Below, piece after piece: positions 46,022-54,564 of a stretch of 64,000 nt of DNA; within the stretch, counting starts at the first letter, position 1, and every line of letters starts with the position of its first letter. The stretch lies in assembly GCA_016790285.1 (NCBI GenBank), contig JAEUPJ010000090.1, positions 1 through 64,000 of the forward strand, written 5' to 3'. Source of the DNA: Roseateles sp. (GTDB taxonomy: Bacteria; Pseudomonadota; Gammaproteobacteria; Burkholderiales; Burkholderiaceae_C). The translations under genes and the position numbers were made by a program. The notes beneath the pieces are model-generated. The model saw only the letters and a program-made list of their open reading frames with translations, ran no database searches and was not told the origin of the DNA.

Positions 46022-46753
46022 ATGACAGATAAAGCGCCGAGTATAGATTTGGCAGCCTGGCTGCAGACACCGCCCGGGCGTCACCTGCTGGCCTGGGAAC
46101 AGGCCCAGGTGGACGCGGCCGTGGTCGACCTCTTCGGGTTCCATGCGCTGCAGCTCGGCCTGCCCGAGCTCGACGGCCTGAAAACCAACCGCATGCCCCA
46201 CCGCTGGCTGGTCGGGCGCGACCTGCTTTGCGACTTCGACGCGCTGCCTTTCGAGAGCGCGAGCCTGGACCTCGTGCTGATGCCGCACGCGCTGGAGCTG
46301 GCCTGCGACGCGCATGCGCTGCTGCGCGAGGTGGAGCGGGTGCTGAGGCCCGAGGGGCGGCTCATCGTCTTCGGGCTGAACCCGGCGAGCCTGTGGGGCC
46401 TGCGCCAGAACCTGGGGCGGCTGCGCCGCCGCGGCGAGCCCTACCTGCCGCGCGACGGCGAGTTCATCGGCTACTGGCGGCTGCGCGACTGGCTCAAGCT
46501 GCTGAGCTTTGACGTCGAGGCTGCGCGCTTTGGCGTGTACCGCCCGCCGATGCGCTCGGAGGCCTGGCTGCACCGCTGGCGCTGGGTCGACAGCGTCGGT
46601 TCGCGCTGGTGGCCGGTGCTCGGCGCGGTTTATTTCATCCAGGCGGTCAAGCGCGTGCAGGGCACCCGCATGATCGGCCTGGCGCGCAATGCGCGGCTCG
46701 CGGGCAAGAAGGCTGCCGCGGTCGCCCTGAACAACAACCACAAGAAACGATGA
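46022..46753 (+). CDS. Class I SAM-dependent methyltransferase
   Basis: 243 residues of the family next to gloB and rnhA in many betaproteobacteria. It lacks the usual GxGxG motif I (the place reads [14 protein letters not shown]), but has the acidic loop and the Methyltransf_11-like segment [45 protein letters not shown]. Start at the ATG at 46022; an ATG at 46007 is an alternative. Overlaps rnhA by ATGA. Confidence 0.85.
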   Translation: MTDKAPSIDLAAWLQTPPGRHLLAWEQAQVDAAVVDLFGFHALQLGLPELDGLKTNRMPHRWLVGRDLLCDFDALPFESASLDLVLMPHALELACDAHALLREVERVLRPEGRLIVFGLNPASLWGLRQNLGRLRRRGEPYLPRDGEFIGYWRLRDWLKLLSFDVEAARFGVYRPPMRSEAWLHRWRWVDSVGSRWWPVLGAVYFIQAVKRVQGTRMIGLARNARLAGKKAAAVALNNNHKKR

Positions 46754-47235
46754 CGGAACCCACTTCACCTGCCCTGGCCATCAAGAGGCCCCAGGTCACG
46801 ATCTACACCGACGGTGCCTGCAAGGGCAACCCGGGCCCCGGCGGCTGGGGCGCCTGGCTGTCCAGCGGCGGCCATGACAAGGAACTCTTCGGCGGCGAGC
46901 GCGAAACCACCAACAACCGCATGGAGCTGACCGCACCCATCGAGGCCCTGGCCTCGCTCAAGCGCAGCTGCGACGTGGTCGTCTACCTGGACAGCGAGTA
47001 CGTCCGCAAGGGCATCACCGAGTGGATCTCCAACTGGCAGCGCCGCGGCTGGAAGACGGCCGACGGCAAGCCCGTGAAGAACGCCGACCTGTGGCAGCGC
47101 CTGGACGCCCTGCGCAAGCTGCACCACGTCGAGTGGCGCTGGGTGAAGGGCCACGCGGGCGACCCCGGCAACGAGCGTGCCGACATGCTCGCCAACCGGG
47201 GCGTGGCCTCCCTCAGTAAAGTGCGCGCCACCTGA
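46750..47235 (+). CDS. rnhA: Ribonuclease HI
   Basis: Degrades RNA in RNA-DNA hybrids. 161 residues. Catalytic residues: Asp in [16 protein letters not shown], Glu in [13 protein letters not shown], Asp in [11 protein letters not shown], and Asp in [14 protein letters not shown]. The start overlaps the methyltransferase stop. In many relatives dnaQ follows; here an amidohydrolase does. Confidence 0.98.
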   Translation: MTEPTSPALAIKRPQVTIYTDGACKGNPGPGGWGAWLSSGGHDKELFGGERETTNNRMELTAPIEALASLKRSCDVVVYLDSEYVRKGITEWISNWQRRGWKTADGKPVKNADLWQRLDALRKLHHVEWRWVKGHAGDPGNERADMLANRGVASLSKVRAT

Positions 47236-47255
47236 ACCGCGCTGAAAGCCCGCTG

Positions 47256-49274
47256 ATGAAGTTGCTGCCCCCGCTGCTCGCATTGCTGCTGGCTTCGGCC
47301 GCCCAGGCCCAGACCTACACCGTGCTGTGCGTGAAGGTCGCCTGCGGCCAGTTGAAGGTCACGCAGGCCGCTGGCGAGATGGCGGTGGACTACAGCTACC
47401 GCGACAACGGCCGCGGGCCTGACCAGAAGGAGTCGCTGACGGTGGCGCCCGACGGCAGCTGGCTCGCCTACCGCAGCGAAGGCGTCTCCACCTACGGCGC
47501 GCGCATCGACGACGCCTTCGAGCTCAAGGACGGCGTGGCCACCTGGCGCTCGCCGGTGGACCGCGGCGAGCGGCGCGCCGCCGGGCGTGACACCGTCTAC
47601 CTGCCGGTGCACGCCAGCCCGGCGTGGGAAGGGCGCCTGGCGCAAACGCTGCTGCAGCGCCCCGCCGGCAAGGCCGCGGCGCTGCCGGTGGGGCAGGTGA
47701 GCATCGAGCGGCTGCAGGCGCTGCGGCCCGCCGGTGCCGCGTTCGACGTGGGCCTGTACGCCGTAGACGGCCTGGACCTGGAGCCCAGCTACGTCTGGCT
47801 GCGTGAGAGCGACAAGACGCTCTTCGCCCAGGTGTCGCCGGGCTGGGGCGGCACGCTGCTGCAGGGCTTCGAGGGCGAGTTGGACCGGCTGTCGGATGCA
47901 CAGAAGGCCGCGCAGCTCGCGCGCCTGGAGCGCCTGGCCCGCACGCTGCCCCAGCCGCTGCCGGGCCTCACGGTCATCGAAGGCGTGCGCTGGTTCGACG
48001 CGCAGGCTGCCGTGATGCGCGGGCCGTCGGATGTCTACCTGCTCGAAGGCCGCATCGCGGCCATCGTCAAGCCGGGCAGCATCCCGAATGCGGCGCCCGC
48101 CCAGCGCATCGCCGGCAAGGGGCGCACGCTGCTGCCCGGTTTCGTCGACATGCACGCCCACGTCGAGGCCAGCGGCCTGCTGCTGAACCTGGCCTCGGGC
48201 GTGACGGCCGTGCGCGACGTGGGCAACAGCAACGCCGACCTGGCCGAGCTGCGCGGCCGCATCGACCGCGGCGAGCTGCTGGGCCCGCGCATTGCGGCCA
48301 ACGGTTTCATCGAGGGCAAGAGCCCGTTCTCGTCGCAGGCCGACTTCGTGCCCGACAACCTGCCCGACGCGCTGGCCGCCATCGACTGGTACGCCGCGCA
48401 CGGCTACCGCCAGCTCAAGCTCTACAACTCCATCCGCCCCGAATGGGTGAAGCCCATGGTGGCGCACGCGCGCTCGCTCGGGCTGCGCACGGGCGGGCAC
48501 GTGCCGGCCTTCATGACGGCGCAGCAGGCCGTGCAGGCGGGCTTCGACGAGCTGCACCACATCAACCAGGTCACGCTGAACTTCCTCGTCAGCAAGGGCG
48601 ACGACACGCGCACGCTGCTGCGCTTCAACCTGCCCGGCGACAAGGCGGCCGACCTCAAGCTCAACGACCGCCGCACGCAGGACTTCCTGGCGCTGCTGCG
48701 CAGCAAGGGCACGGTGGTGGACCCGACGATGGTGGCGTTCGAGGCGCAGTACACGCAGCGCCAGGGCCAGCCCAACCCGAGCTATGCGATGGTGGCGGCC
48801 AACCTGCCAGCGGTCGTGCAGCGCGGGCTGCTGGCCGCCGAGGTCGACATGGACGACGCCAAGGCCCGCCGCTGGGGGGCGAGCTGGCGCGTGATGATGG
48901 ACCTGCTGCGGCGCATGCATGCGGCGGGCATTCCGCTCGTCGCGGGCACGGACGCCACCCCGGGGCTGGCCATGCAGCGCGAGCTGGAGCTCTACGTGCA
49001 AGCCGGCATCCCGGCGGCGCAGGCGCTCAAGATCGCCACCTGGAATGGCGCCAGGTACAGCGACCGCCTGGCCGAGATCGGCAGCATCGAGCGCGGCAAG
49101 CGCGCCGACCTGGTGCTGGTGGACGGCGACCCCGTGGCCGACATCCGCGCCGTGCGCCGGGTGGCCCTGGTACTGCAGGCCCAGGGCAGCCAGACTCGCG
49201 CGCTGTCTCCCTCGGCGCTCTATCAATCTATGGGCATCCTGCCCTTCGTACCTTCGGCGGAGATCCTCAAGTGA
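47256..49274 (+). CDS. Exported amidohydrolase family protein
   Basis: 672 residues. N-terminal signal peptide (LLALLLASAAQA), an N-terminal region of about 240 residues of unknown role, and an amidohydrolase (TIM-barrel) domain: metal motif FVDMHAHV, GGHVPAF, ELHHINQV, and VAGTDATPG with the C-terminal GSIERGKRADLVLVDGDP. Substrate not known. It overlaps the binding-protein gene by GTGA, suggesting that the two are expressed together. Confidence 0.9.
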   Translation: MKLLPPLLALLLASAAQAQTYTVLCVKVACGQLKVTQAAGEMAVDYSYRDNGRGPDQKESLTVAPDGSWLAYRSEGVSTYGARIDDAFELKDGVATWRSPVDRGERRAAGRDTVYLPVHASPAWEGRLAQTLLQRPAGKAAALPVGQVSIERLQALRPAGAAFDVGLYAVDGLDLEPSYVWLRESDKTLFAQVSPGWGGTLLQGFEGELDRLSDAQKAAQLARLERLARTLPQPLPGLTVIEGVRWFDAQAAVMRGPSDVYLLEGRIAAIVKPGSIPNAAPAQRIAGKGRTLLPGFVDMHAHVEASGLLLNLASGVTAVRDVGNSNADLAELRGRIDRGELLGPRIAANGFIEGKSPFSSQADFVPDNLPDALAAIDWYAAHGYRQLKLYNSIRPEWVKPMVAHARSLGLRTGGHVPAFMTAQQAVQAGFDELHHINQVTLNFLVSKGDDTRTLLRFNLPGDKAADLKLNDRRTQDFLALLRSKGTVVDPTMVAFEAQYTQRQGQPNPSYAMVAANLPAVVQRGLLAAEVDMDDAKARRWGASWRVMMDLLRRMHAAGIPLVAGTDATPGLAMQRELELYVQAGIPAAQALKIATWNGARYSDRLAEIGSIERGKRADLVLVDGDPVADIRAVRRVALVLQAQGSQTRALSPSALYQSMGILPFVPSAEILK

Positions 49275-50830
49275 AACGCATTGCCGCCTTGCTGCTGGCC
49301 CTGCCACTCCTGGTGCAGGCCCAGACCACGCTGCGCCTGTGCGCGGCCGGCAGCCCCAAGACCTTCGACCCCGCGATGACCGACAGCGGCATCGACCACA
49401 TCGCGCACCTGCCGGTGTTCGGCACCCTCGTGGAGGTCAAGCGGGGCACCGACCAGCTCATCCCGGGCCTGGCCAGCAGCTGGGCCGTGAGCCCCGATGG
49501 GCTGGCGTACACCTTCGAGCTGCGCCGCGGCGTGAGCTGGCACACGGTCGAGGGCTTCAAGCCCACGCGCGAGTTCGATGCCGACGATGTGCTCTTCACC
49601 TTCGGCCGCCTGCTCAGCCGCGACAGCGCCTTCGCCAAGGCCTTCCCGAGCGTGTCGCCCTATGTCGTGTCGTTCGGGTGGGAGAAGCTCATCCGCTCGG
49701 TCGAGAAGCTCGGCAGCCACCAGGTCCGCATCACGCTGGCCGAGCGGGATGCGTCCTTCCTGTCGGCACTGAGCTTCGCGTTCACGATGATCCAGTCGGC
49801 CGAGCTCGGCGCTCAGTTGCTCAAGGCCGGCACGCCGCAGCGCATTGCGCAGCTGCCCGTGGGCACGGGCCCTTTCCAGTTCAAGAGCTTCCGGGCCGAC
49901 AGCGTCATCCGCTACGTGAAGCACCCGACCTGGTGGCGCCAGGCCGAGCGGCCGCGCGCCGACCAGCTCGTCTATGCCATCACGACCGACGGCAGTGTGC
50001 GCGCCCAGCGCCTCAAGCGCGACGAGTGCGACATCGCCGTGCCCGTCGGGCCGGCCGACCTGGCGGAGCTGAAGAAGGACCCGTCCATCCAGCTCGCGAC
50101 GGCGCCGGGCATGAACATCGGCATCCTGGCGTACAACACGCGCCGCCCGGCGCTGGCCCGGCTGGAAGTGCGCCAGGCGCTGGACATGGCCATCGACAAG
50201 GCCGCCATCCTGCGCGCCGTCTACGGCGATGCGGGCACGCTCGCCACGACGCCCATGCCGGCCGCCAACTGGGCGCACGACGCGACGATCAAGCCCGCGC
50301 CGTACGACCCGGCCAAGGCGAAGGCCTTGTTGCAGAAGGCCGGCGTGCTGCCGTTGGACATCACGCTGTGGGCGATGCCGGTGGTGCGGGCCTACAACCC
50401 CAACGGCCAGCGCATGGCGCAGATGATCCAGTCCGACTGGGCCAAGGTGGGCGTGAATGCGCGCATCGTCACCTACGAGTGGGGCGAATACCTTCGCCGC
50501 GTGGACGCGGGCGAGCACGATGCGGCGCTCAGCGGCTGGCTGGGCGACCCCGAGCCGGCGAACACGGCCGGCCAGCTGGCCTGCGGCGCGGCCAGCGGCA
50601 CCTTCTGGTGCAATGCCGCCTACGACAAGCTGCTGGCCGAAGCCCGCCAGGCCATGACGCAGGCCGAGCGCAAGGTGCTGTACGGCAAGGCCCAGCGCAT
50701 CGCCATGGAGCAGCTGCCCTGGACCCCCATCGCCTACGGCCGCCAGGCCGTGCCGCTGCGGGCGTCGGTCAAGGGCTTCGTGCTGGACCTGGACGGCAGC
50801 ATCTATCTGGACGGGGTTCTGCCCCGCTGA
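49271..50830 (+). CDS. Peptide-type ABC transporter substrate-binding protein
   Basis: 519 residues, GTG start at 49271, signal peptide VKRIAALLLALPLLVQA. Family 5 extracellular solute-binding protein (DppA/OppA type): LRLCAAGSPKTFDPAMTD, GLASSWAVSPDGLAYTF, FDADDVLFTFGRLL. No permease or ATPase gene is adjacent; the two ATPases at the window end are not in the same operon. The usual ligands are di- or oligopeptides. Confidence 0.93.
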   Translation: MKRIAALLLALPLLVQAQTTLRLCAAGSPKTFDPAMTDSGIDHIAHLPVFGTLVEVKRGTDQLIPGLASSWAVSPDGLAYTFELRRGVSWHTVEGFKPTREFDADDVLFTFGRLLSRDSAFAKAFPSVSPYVVSFGWEKLIRSVEKLGSHQVRITLAERDASFLSALSFAFTMIQSAELGAQLLKAGTPQRIAQLPVGTGPFQFKSFRADSVIRYVKHPTWWRQAERPRADQLVYAITTDGSVRAQRLKRDECDIAVPVGPADLAELKKDPSIQLATAPGMNIGILAYNTRRPALARLEVRQALDMAIDKAAILRAVYGDAGTLATTPMPAANWAHDATIKPAPYDPAKAKALLQKAGVLPLDITLWAMPVVRAYNPNGQRMAQMIQSDWAKVGVNARIVTYEWGEYLRRVDAGEHDAALSGWLGDPEPANTAGQLACGAASGTFWCNAAYDKLLAEARQAMTQAERKVLYGKAQRIAMEQLPWTPIAYGRQAVPLRASVKGFVLDLDGSIYLDGVLPR

Positions 50831-50872
50831 GAATGGCGCCCCCCGGCATGGCCAACTGAAAAGGAAGACGCG

Positions 50873-51439
50873 ATGAGCATCAAGAGCGACAAGTGGATCC
50901 GCCGCATGGCCGAGCAGCACGGCATGATCGAGCCGTTCGAGCCGGGCCAGATCCGTGAGCAGAACGGCCGCAAGATCGTCAGCTACGGCACCAGCAGCTA
51001 TGGCTACGACATCCGCTGCGCGCCCGAGTTCAAGGTCTTCACCAACATCCACTCCACGGTGGTCGACCCCAAGAACTTCGACGAGAACAGCTTCGTGGAC
51101 GTCAACAAGGACGTCTGCATCATCCCGCCCAACAGCTTCGCGCTGGCACGCACGGTCGAGTACTTCCGCATCCCGCGCAACGTGCTGACGGTGTGCCTGG
51201 GCAAGAGCACCTATGCCCGCTGCGGCATCATCGTCAACGTGACGCCCTTCGAGCCCGAGTGGGAGGGCTACGTGACGCTGGAGTTCAGCAACACGACGCC
51301 GCTGCCGGCCAAGATCTACGCGGGCGAAGGCTGCGCCCAGGTGCTGTTCTTCGAGAGCGACGAGGTCTGCGAGGTCAGCTACAAGGACCGCGGCGGCAAG
51401 TACCAGGGGCAGGTGGGCGTGACGCTGCCCAAGGCCTGA
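50873..51439 (+). CDS. dcd: dCTP deaminase
   Basis: Makes dUTP from dCTP, the main source of dTTP precursors. 188 residues, usual length. [39 protein letters not shown] (in pieces; the catalytic Glu is in TLEFSN), and [29 protein letters not shown] precedes the ATG. Confidence 0.98.
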   Translation: MSIKSDKWIRRMAEQHGMIEPFEPGQIREQNGRKIVSYGTSSYGYDIRCAPEFKVFTNIHSTVVDPKNFDENSFVDVNKDVCIIPPNSFALARTVEYFRIPRNVLTVCLGKSTYARCGIIVNVTPFEPEWEGYVTLEFSNTTPLPAKIYAGEGCAQVLFFESDEVCEVSYKDRGGKYQGQVGVTLPKA

Positions 51440-51455
51440 TTCGGCGCCCCGCGCT

Positions 51456-51941
51456 TCAGCGCGCCTGGGCGGCGAGGTAGCTGGTGAGCCCCAGCCGGCC
51501 GGCCCGCATCACCCGCTTGTGGTTCCACCGGAACAAGGGCGCCAGCAGCGGCGCCAGCGTGCGCAGGATGCCTGGGGGCAGGGTGACGCGCCAGACGAAG
51601 GTGACGTCGGTGTGGCCGCCAAGTTCGGCCGCGGCCTGCTTCATCAGCCAGATGCCTTCGCCCGCCAGCGTGCCGCCCGCGCGGGCGCGCAGGCGCTCCT
51701 CGCGCAGCACCTCGGTCACTTCCAGCACCAGGTGCAGCCGGTAGCCCAGCCCCGTGCGGAAGCTGATCTGCTGCTGGCGCCCCACGCCCAGGGCGTCGCC
51801 GTCCACCAGCCGCTTGACGGCCACCACGCCCGGCCACCAGCGGGGCCAATGTTCGGTTTCCGTGATGGCGCGCCAGACGCGCGGCACCGGCGCATCCAGC
51901 CGCCAGTGGCTCACAAGGTCGAAATAGGCAATCGCAGACAT
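51456..51941 (-). CDS. SRPBCC (START/polyketide-cyclase-like) family protein
   Basis: 161 residues of the helix-grip fold: FDLVSHWRLDAPVPRVWRAITETEHWPRWWPGVV (residues about 7-40), then a mainly beta sheet. Usually binds a hydrophobic ligand. Single gene, convergent with dcd. Confidence 0.88.
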   Translation of the reverse strand: MSAIAYFDLVSHWRLDAPVPRVWRAITETEHWPRWWPGVVAVKRLVDGDALGVGRQQQISFRTGLGYRLHLVLEVTEVLREERLRARAGGTLAGEGIWLMKQAAAELGGHTDVTFVWRVTLPPGILRTLAPLLAPLFRWNHKRVMRAGRLGLTSYLAAQAR

Positions 51942-52026
51942 GCAGGCAGGGATACGCTGTGGGCCCCAGGGTAGATGCTAGGCATTACCTTGCATCCGGT
52001 CTTTCACCTGCTGCGTACACCCCGCC

Positions 52027-52434
52027 ATGACCTCGTCCGCCGCCACCCCCGCCCAGGCCCGCGCCATCCGCCGGCGCCTGCTGGAGCGCGTGGCCGACAC
52101 CGACGACAGCCACCTGACCGTGCCGGCCGGCCCGGCGGGCTGGCAGCCGTACGGCGACGGGGTGCAGATCAAGGTGCTGCACGAAAGCCAGGGCTGCCTG
52201 AGCTACCTGCTGCGCCTGGCGCCCGGCGCCCGGCTCGACGCCCACCGCCACCCGGTGGACGAGGAATGCCTGGTGCTGGAAGGCGTGCTGCGGGTCGGCA
52301 GCCAGCTGGAGGTGGGCCCAGGCGGCTACCACCTGGCGCGCGCCGGCAGCCTGCATGCCCCGATCAGCACCGCCTCGGGCGCGACCATCTTCCTGCGTGG
52401 CGCCGAGCCGCACGCGGACCAACTCCTGGTTTGA
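52027..52434 (+). CDS. Single-cupin protein upstream of the ECF sigma factor
   Basis: 135 residues, one ChrR-type cupin: LAPGARLDAHRHPVDEECLVLEGVLRVGS with the metal-binding HRH and Glu. It resembles the C-terminal half of the bicupin protein downstream. 9 bases before the sigma gene, so probably co-transcribed. Role: probably part of the sensing apparatus. Confidence 0.88.
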   Translation: MTSSAATPAQARAIRRRLLERVADTDDSHLTVPAGPAGWQPYGDGVQIKVLHESQGCLSYLLRLAPGARLDAHRHPVDEECLVLEGVLRVGSQLEVGPGGYHLARAGSLHAPISTASGATIFLRGAEPHADQLLV

Positions 52435-52443
52435 GGTGAAGCC

Positions 52444-53154
52444 ATGACCCTCCCCCACCCACCGGACGGCGAAGCCCTCCCGCCGCCCGAGGCGCTGCTG
52501 CTGGACGACTTCGAGCTGGACGAAGACGACGCCCACGACGTCGACGCCCCTGCGGCCAGCCCCCGGGCGACCGGCACGCCGCTGGACGACGAGCAGCTCG
52601 CCGCCTGGATCTCTGGCATCGTCGACCACGACGAGCGCGCGCTGATGGCGCTGTACGAGGCGACGCTGTCGCGCGTGTACGGCCTCGTGCTGCGCCTGGT
52701 GCGGCGCAGCCAGCTGGCCGAGGAGGTGGCCGAGGAGGTGTTCTTCCAGGTCTGGCGCCAGGCGCCGCGCTTCGACCCCGCACGCGGCCGGCCGCTGACC
52801 TGGCTGCTGGGCATGGCCCGTTCGCGCGCCATCGACGCCATCCGGCGCGAGGCGCGCTTCCAGCATGAGGAGCTCGACGAGGAATCGGCGCCGCTGTCCA
52901 CCCCCGTGGCCGCCTCGGGCGACGAGCTCCTGGCCGTCGCCCAGGGCCACGCCGAGCTGCACCGTGCACTCCTCCTGCTCAAGCCTCAGCCGCGCCAGCT
53001 CGTGGCGCTGGCCTTCTTCAACGGACTCTCCCACGAGGAGATCGCGAGCCAGACCTGCCTGCCCCTGGGCACGGTCAAGTCCCAGATCCGCCGTGCCCTC
53101 ATCACCCTGCGGGAAGCCTTGGGCGACACTGGCGCCCACGCGCTGCCGGCCTGA
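52444..53154 (+). CDS. ECF-type RNA polymerase sigma factor
   Basis: 236 residues. An acidic N-terminal extension (about 45 residues) is followed by region 2 (LMALYEATLSRVYGLVLRLVRRSQLAEEVAEEVFFQVW, in pieces) and region 4 (LKPQPRQLVALAFFNGLSHEEIASQTCLPLGTVKSQIRRAL), the HTH that binds -35. It is flanked on both sides by cupin proteins, as in ECF11 systems, which respond to singlet oxygen or hydroperoxides. Confidence 0.95.
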   Translation: MTLPHPPDGEALPPPEALLLDDFELDEDDAHDVDAPAASPRATGTPLDDEQLAAWISGIVDHDERALMALYEATLSRVYGLVLRLVRRSQLAEEVAEEVFFQVWRQAPRFDPARGRPLTWLLGMARSRAIDAIRREARFQHEELDEESAPLSTPVAASGDELLAVAQGHAELHRALLLLKPQPRQLVALAFFNGLSHEEIASQTCLPLGTVKSQIRRALITLREALGDTGAHALPA

Positions 53155-53164
53155 GGGGAACGCG

Positions 53165-53977
53165 ATGACGACCATGCCCCACTCCCCCGATTCCGAGAAC
53201 GACGACCTGAGCCCCCTGCTCAGCGAGCCTTTTGCGAGCGCCTGGGACGCCCCCGTCGCCCCCGGCCCGCTGGGCGAGCGCCTGGGCGCGCGCCTGCAGC
53301 GCTCGCTGGATGCCGAGCGCGGCATGGTGACCGTGCGTCGCCGCAGCCACACCCCCGAAGCCCTGGGCGACGGCGCGCAAGGGCGCTGGCTGTACCGCGC
53401 CCCGGCGGGCCGGCCTCTGCGCCCGGGTGAGCCGCGCGCGGCCCTGGTCATCGAGCTGCAGGCCGGCGCCGAGGTTGCGCTGCCGGCCGGCGGTGTGCGC
53501 GAGTTCCTGGTCATGCGCGGCGACGCGCAACTGCACGCGGCCGACGGGGTCGACACCCTCGGCCTGCGCGACTTCCTGCTGCTGCCCGCCGGCCACGCCG
53601 TTCGCCTGGCCAGCCAGGACGGCGCCCATGTCTTCGTGCGCGAGGCCGACGGGGACGCGCCCGCGCGCACGCTGGTGCGCGACGTCGAGGCCGGCTGGCC
53701 CGAGTTCGCCCCGGGCATCCGCCGCCGCGTGCTGTGGACGGCGGCCGGCCAGGCCTCGCTGCTGTACCGGGCCGACCCCGGCGCCAGCGTGCCGGTGCAC
53801 AGCCACGGGCACGACGAGGAGTGCCTGATGGTGCAGGGCGAGCTCTTCCTGGACGACCTGCTGCTGCAGCAGGGCGACTACCAGCTGGCGCCGGCCGGCA
53901 CCGGCCACCGCATCACCGAGACCGACACCGGCGTCATCCTGTACGCCCACGGCGACCTGGACCTGCAGTTCACTTGA
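53165..53977 (+). CDS. Bicupin protein, ChrR-like, probable anti-sigma partner
   Basis: 270 residues, start at 53165 with GAGGGG before it. Two cupin domains (about 75-150 and 165-265); the second keeps the metal motif HSHGHDEECLMVQGE. In ChrR the N-terminal zinc anti-sigma domain has HxxxCxxC; no such motif is seen here, and only about 70 unconserved residues precede the first cupin. If it restrains the sigma factor, the contact differs from that of ChrR. Confidence 0.85.
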   Translation: MTTMPHSPDSENDDLSPLLSEPFASAWDAPVAPGPLGERLGARLQRSLDAERGMVTVRRRSHTPEALGDGAQGRWLYRAPAGRPLRPGEPRAALVIELQAGAEVALPAGGVREFLVMRGDAQLHAADGVDTLGLRDFLLLPAGHAVRLASQDGAHVFVREADGDAPARTLVRDVEAGWPEFAPGIRRRVLWTAAGQASLLYRADPGASVPVHSHGHDEECLMVQGELFLDDLLLQQGDYQLAPAGTGHRITETDTGVILYAHGDLDLQFT

Positions 53978-53997
53978 GCGGCATGAGCGGCGGATAG

Positions 53998-54017
53998 GCC
54001 CGGCTTTTCGGGCTTTA
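53998..54017 (+). terminator. Possible terminator after the ECF operon
   Basis: GCCCG / CGGGC forms a 5-base stem (53998-54002 with 54009-54013) with a 6-base loop, followed by TTTAT. Weak but correctly placed after the bicupin gene. Confidence 0.5.
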
Positions 54018-54085
54018 TCCAGCCATCACGCGGCCGAGCCCCCGGCACCATGGCGACACCCGCCAGAAGTACGCCGAGGCCCGCC

Positions 54086-54454
54086 ATGCTCATTCCGCTG
54101 CACCTGATCCCCGTTCCCGCCGACGAACCCCGCGGCCTGGGCGACCCGGGCCACGCCTTCAGCGGCCTGAAGATCGCGCAGGGCGTGCACCTGGGCGACA
54201 TCCGCGCGCTCGGGCTGACGGTGGCCGGTGCCACCAGCGGCCCGGTCAGCAGTGGTGACCTGCTGCGCTTCGGCCAGCTGATGAACGACGCGGGCCTGGC
54301 CATCAACCCCACGCGCATGCTCTACGACCGCCACTACGCCTACGAGCGCCTGGCCGACGGTTTCGGCAGCGACCACGCGGCGCTGCGCGAGCTCTCGCTG
54401 GACCTCTTCGAGGCCTACCAGGCGGCGGGCGAGTGGATCGGCCTGGCCCATTGA
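54086..54454 (+). CDS. Hypothetical protein
   Basis: 122 residues, soluble, start at 54086 with GAGG before it. No known family. It contains a cluster of aromatic and acidic residues in its C-terminal half (TRMLYDRHYAYERLADGFGSD). Stands alone between the ECF operon and the S46 peptidase. Confidence 0.7.
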   Translation: MLIPLHLIPVPADEPRGLGDPGHAFSGLKIAQGVHLGDIRALGLTVAGATSGPVSSGDLLRFGQLMNDAGLAINPTRMLYDRHYAYERLADGFGSDHAALRELSLDLFEAYQAAGEWIGLAH

Positions 54455-54564
54455 CGCCAGCCTGATACAGGGCTTTCCCGAGGCCGAAGCCTGGCTTTCC
54501 TCACATCAGACATCCCAAGTTTTCGGGATAGGCTCGCGGTTTCGCCCTTTCGCGCAACCGCTCC

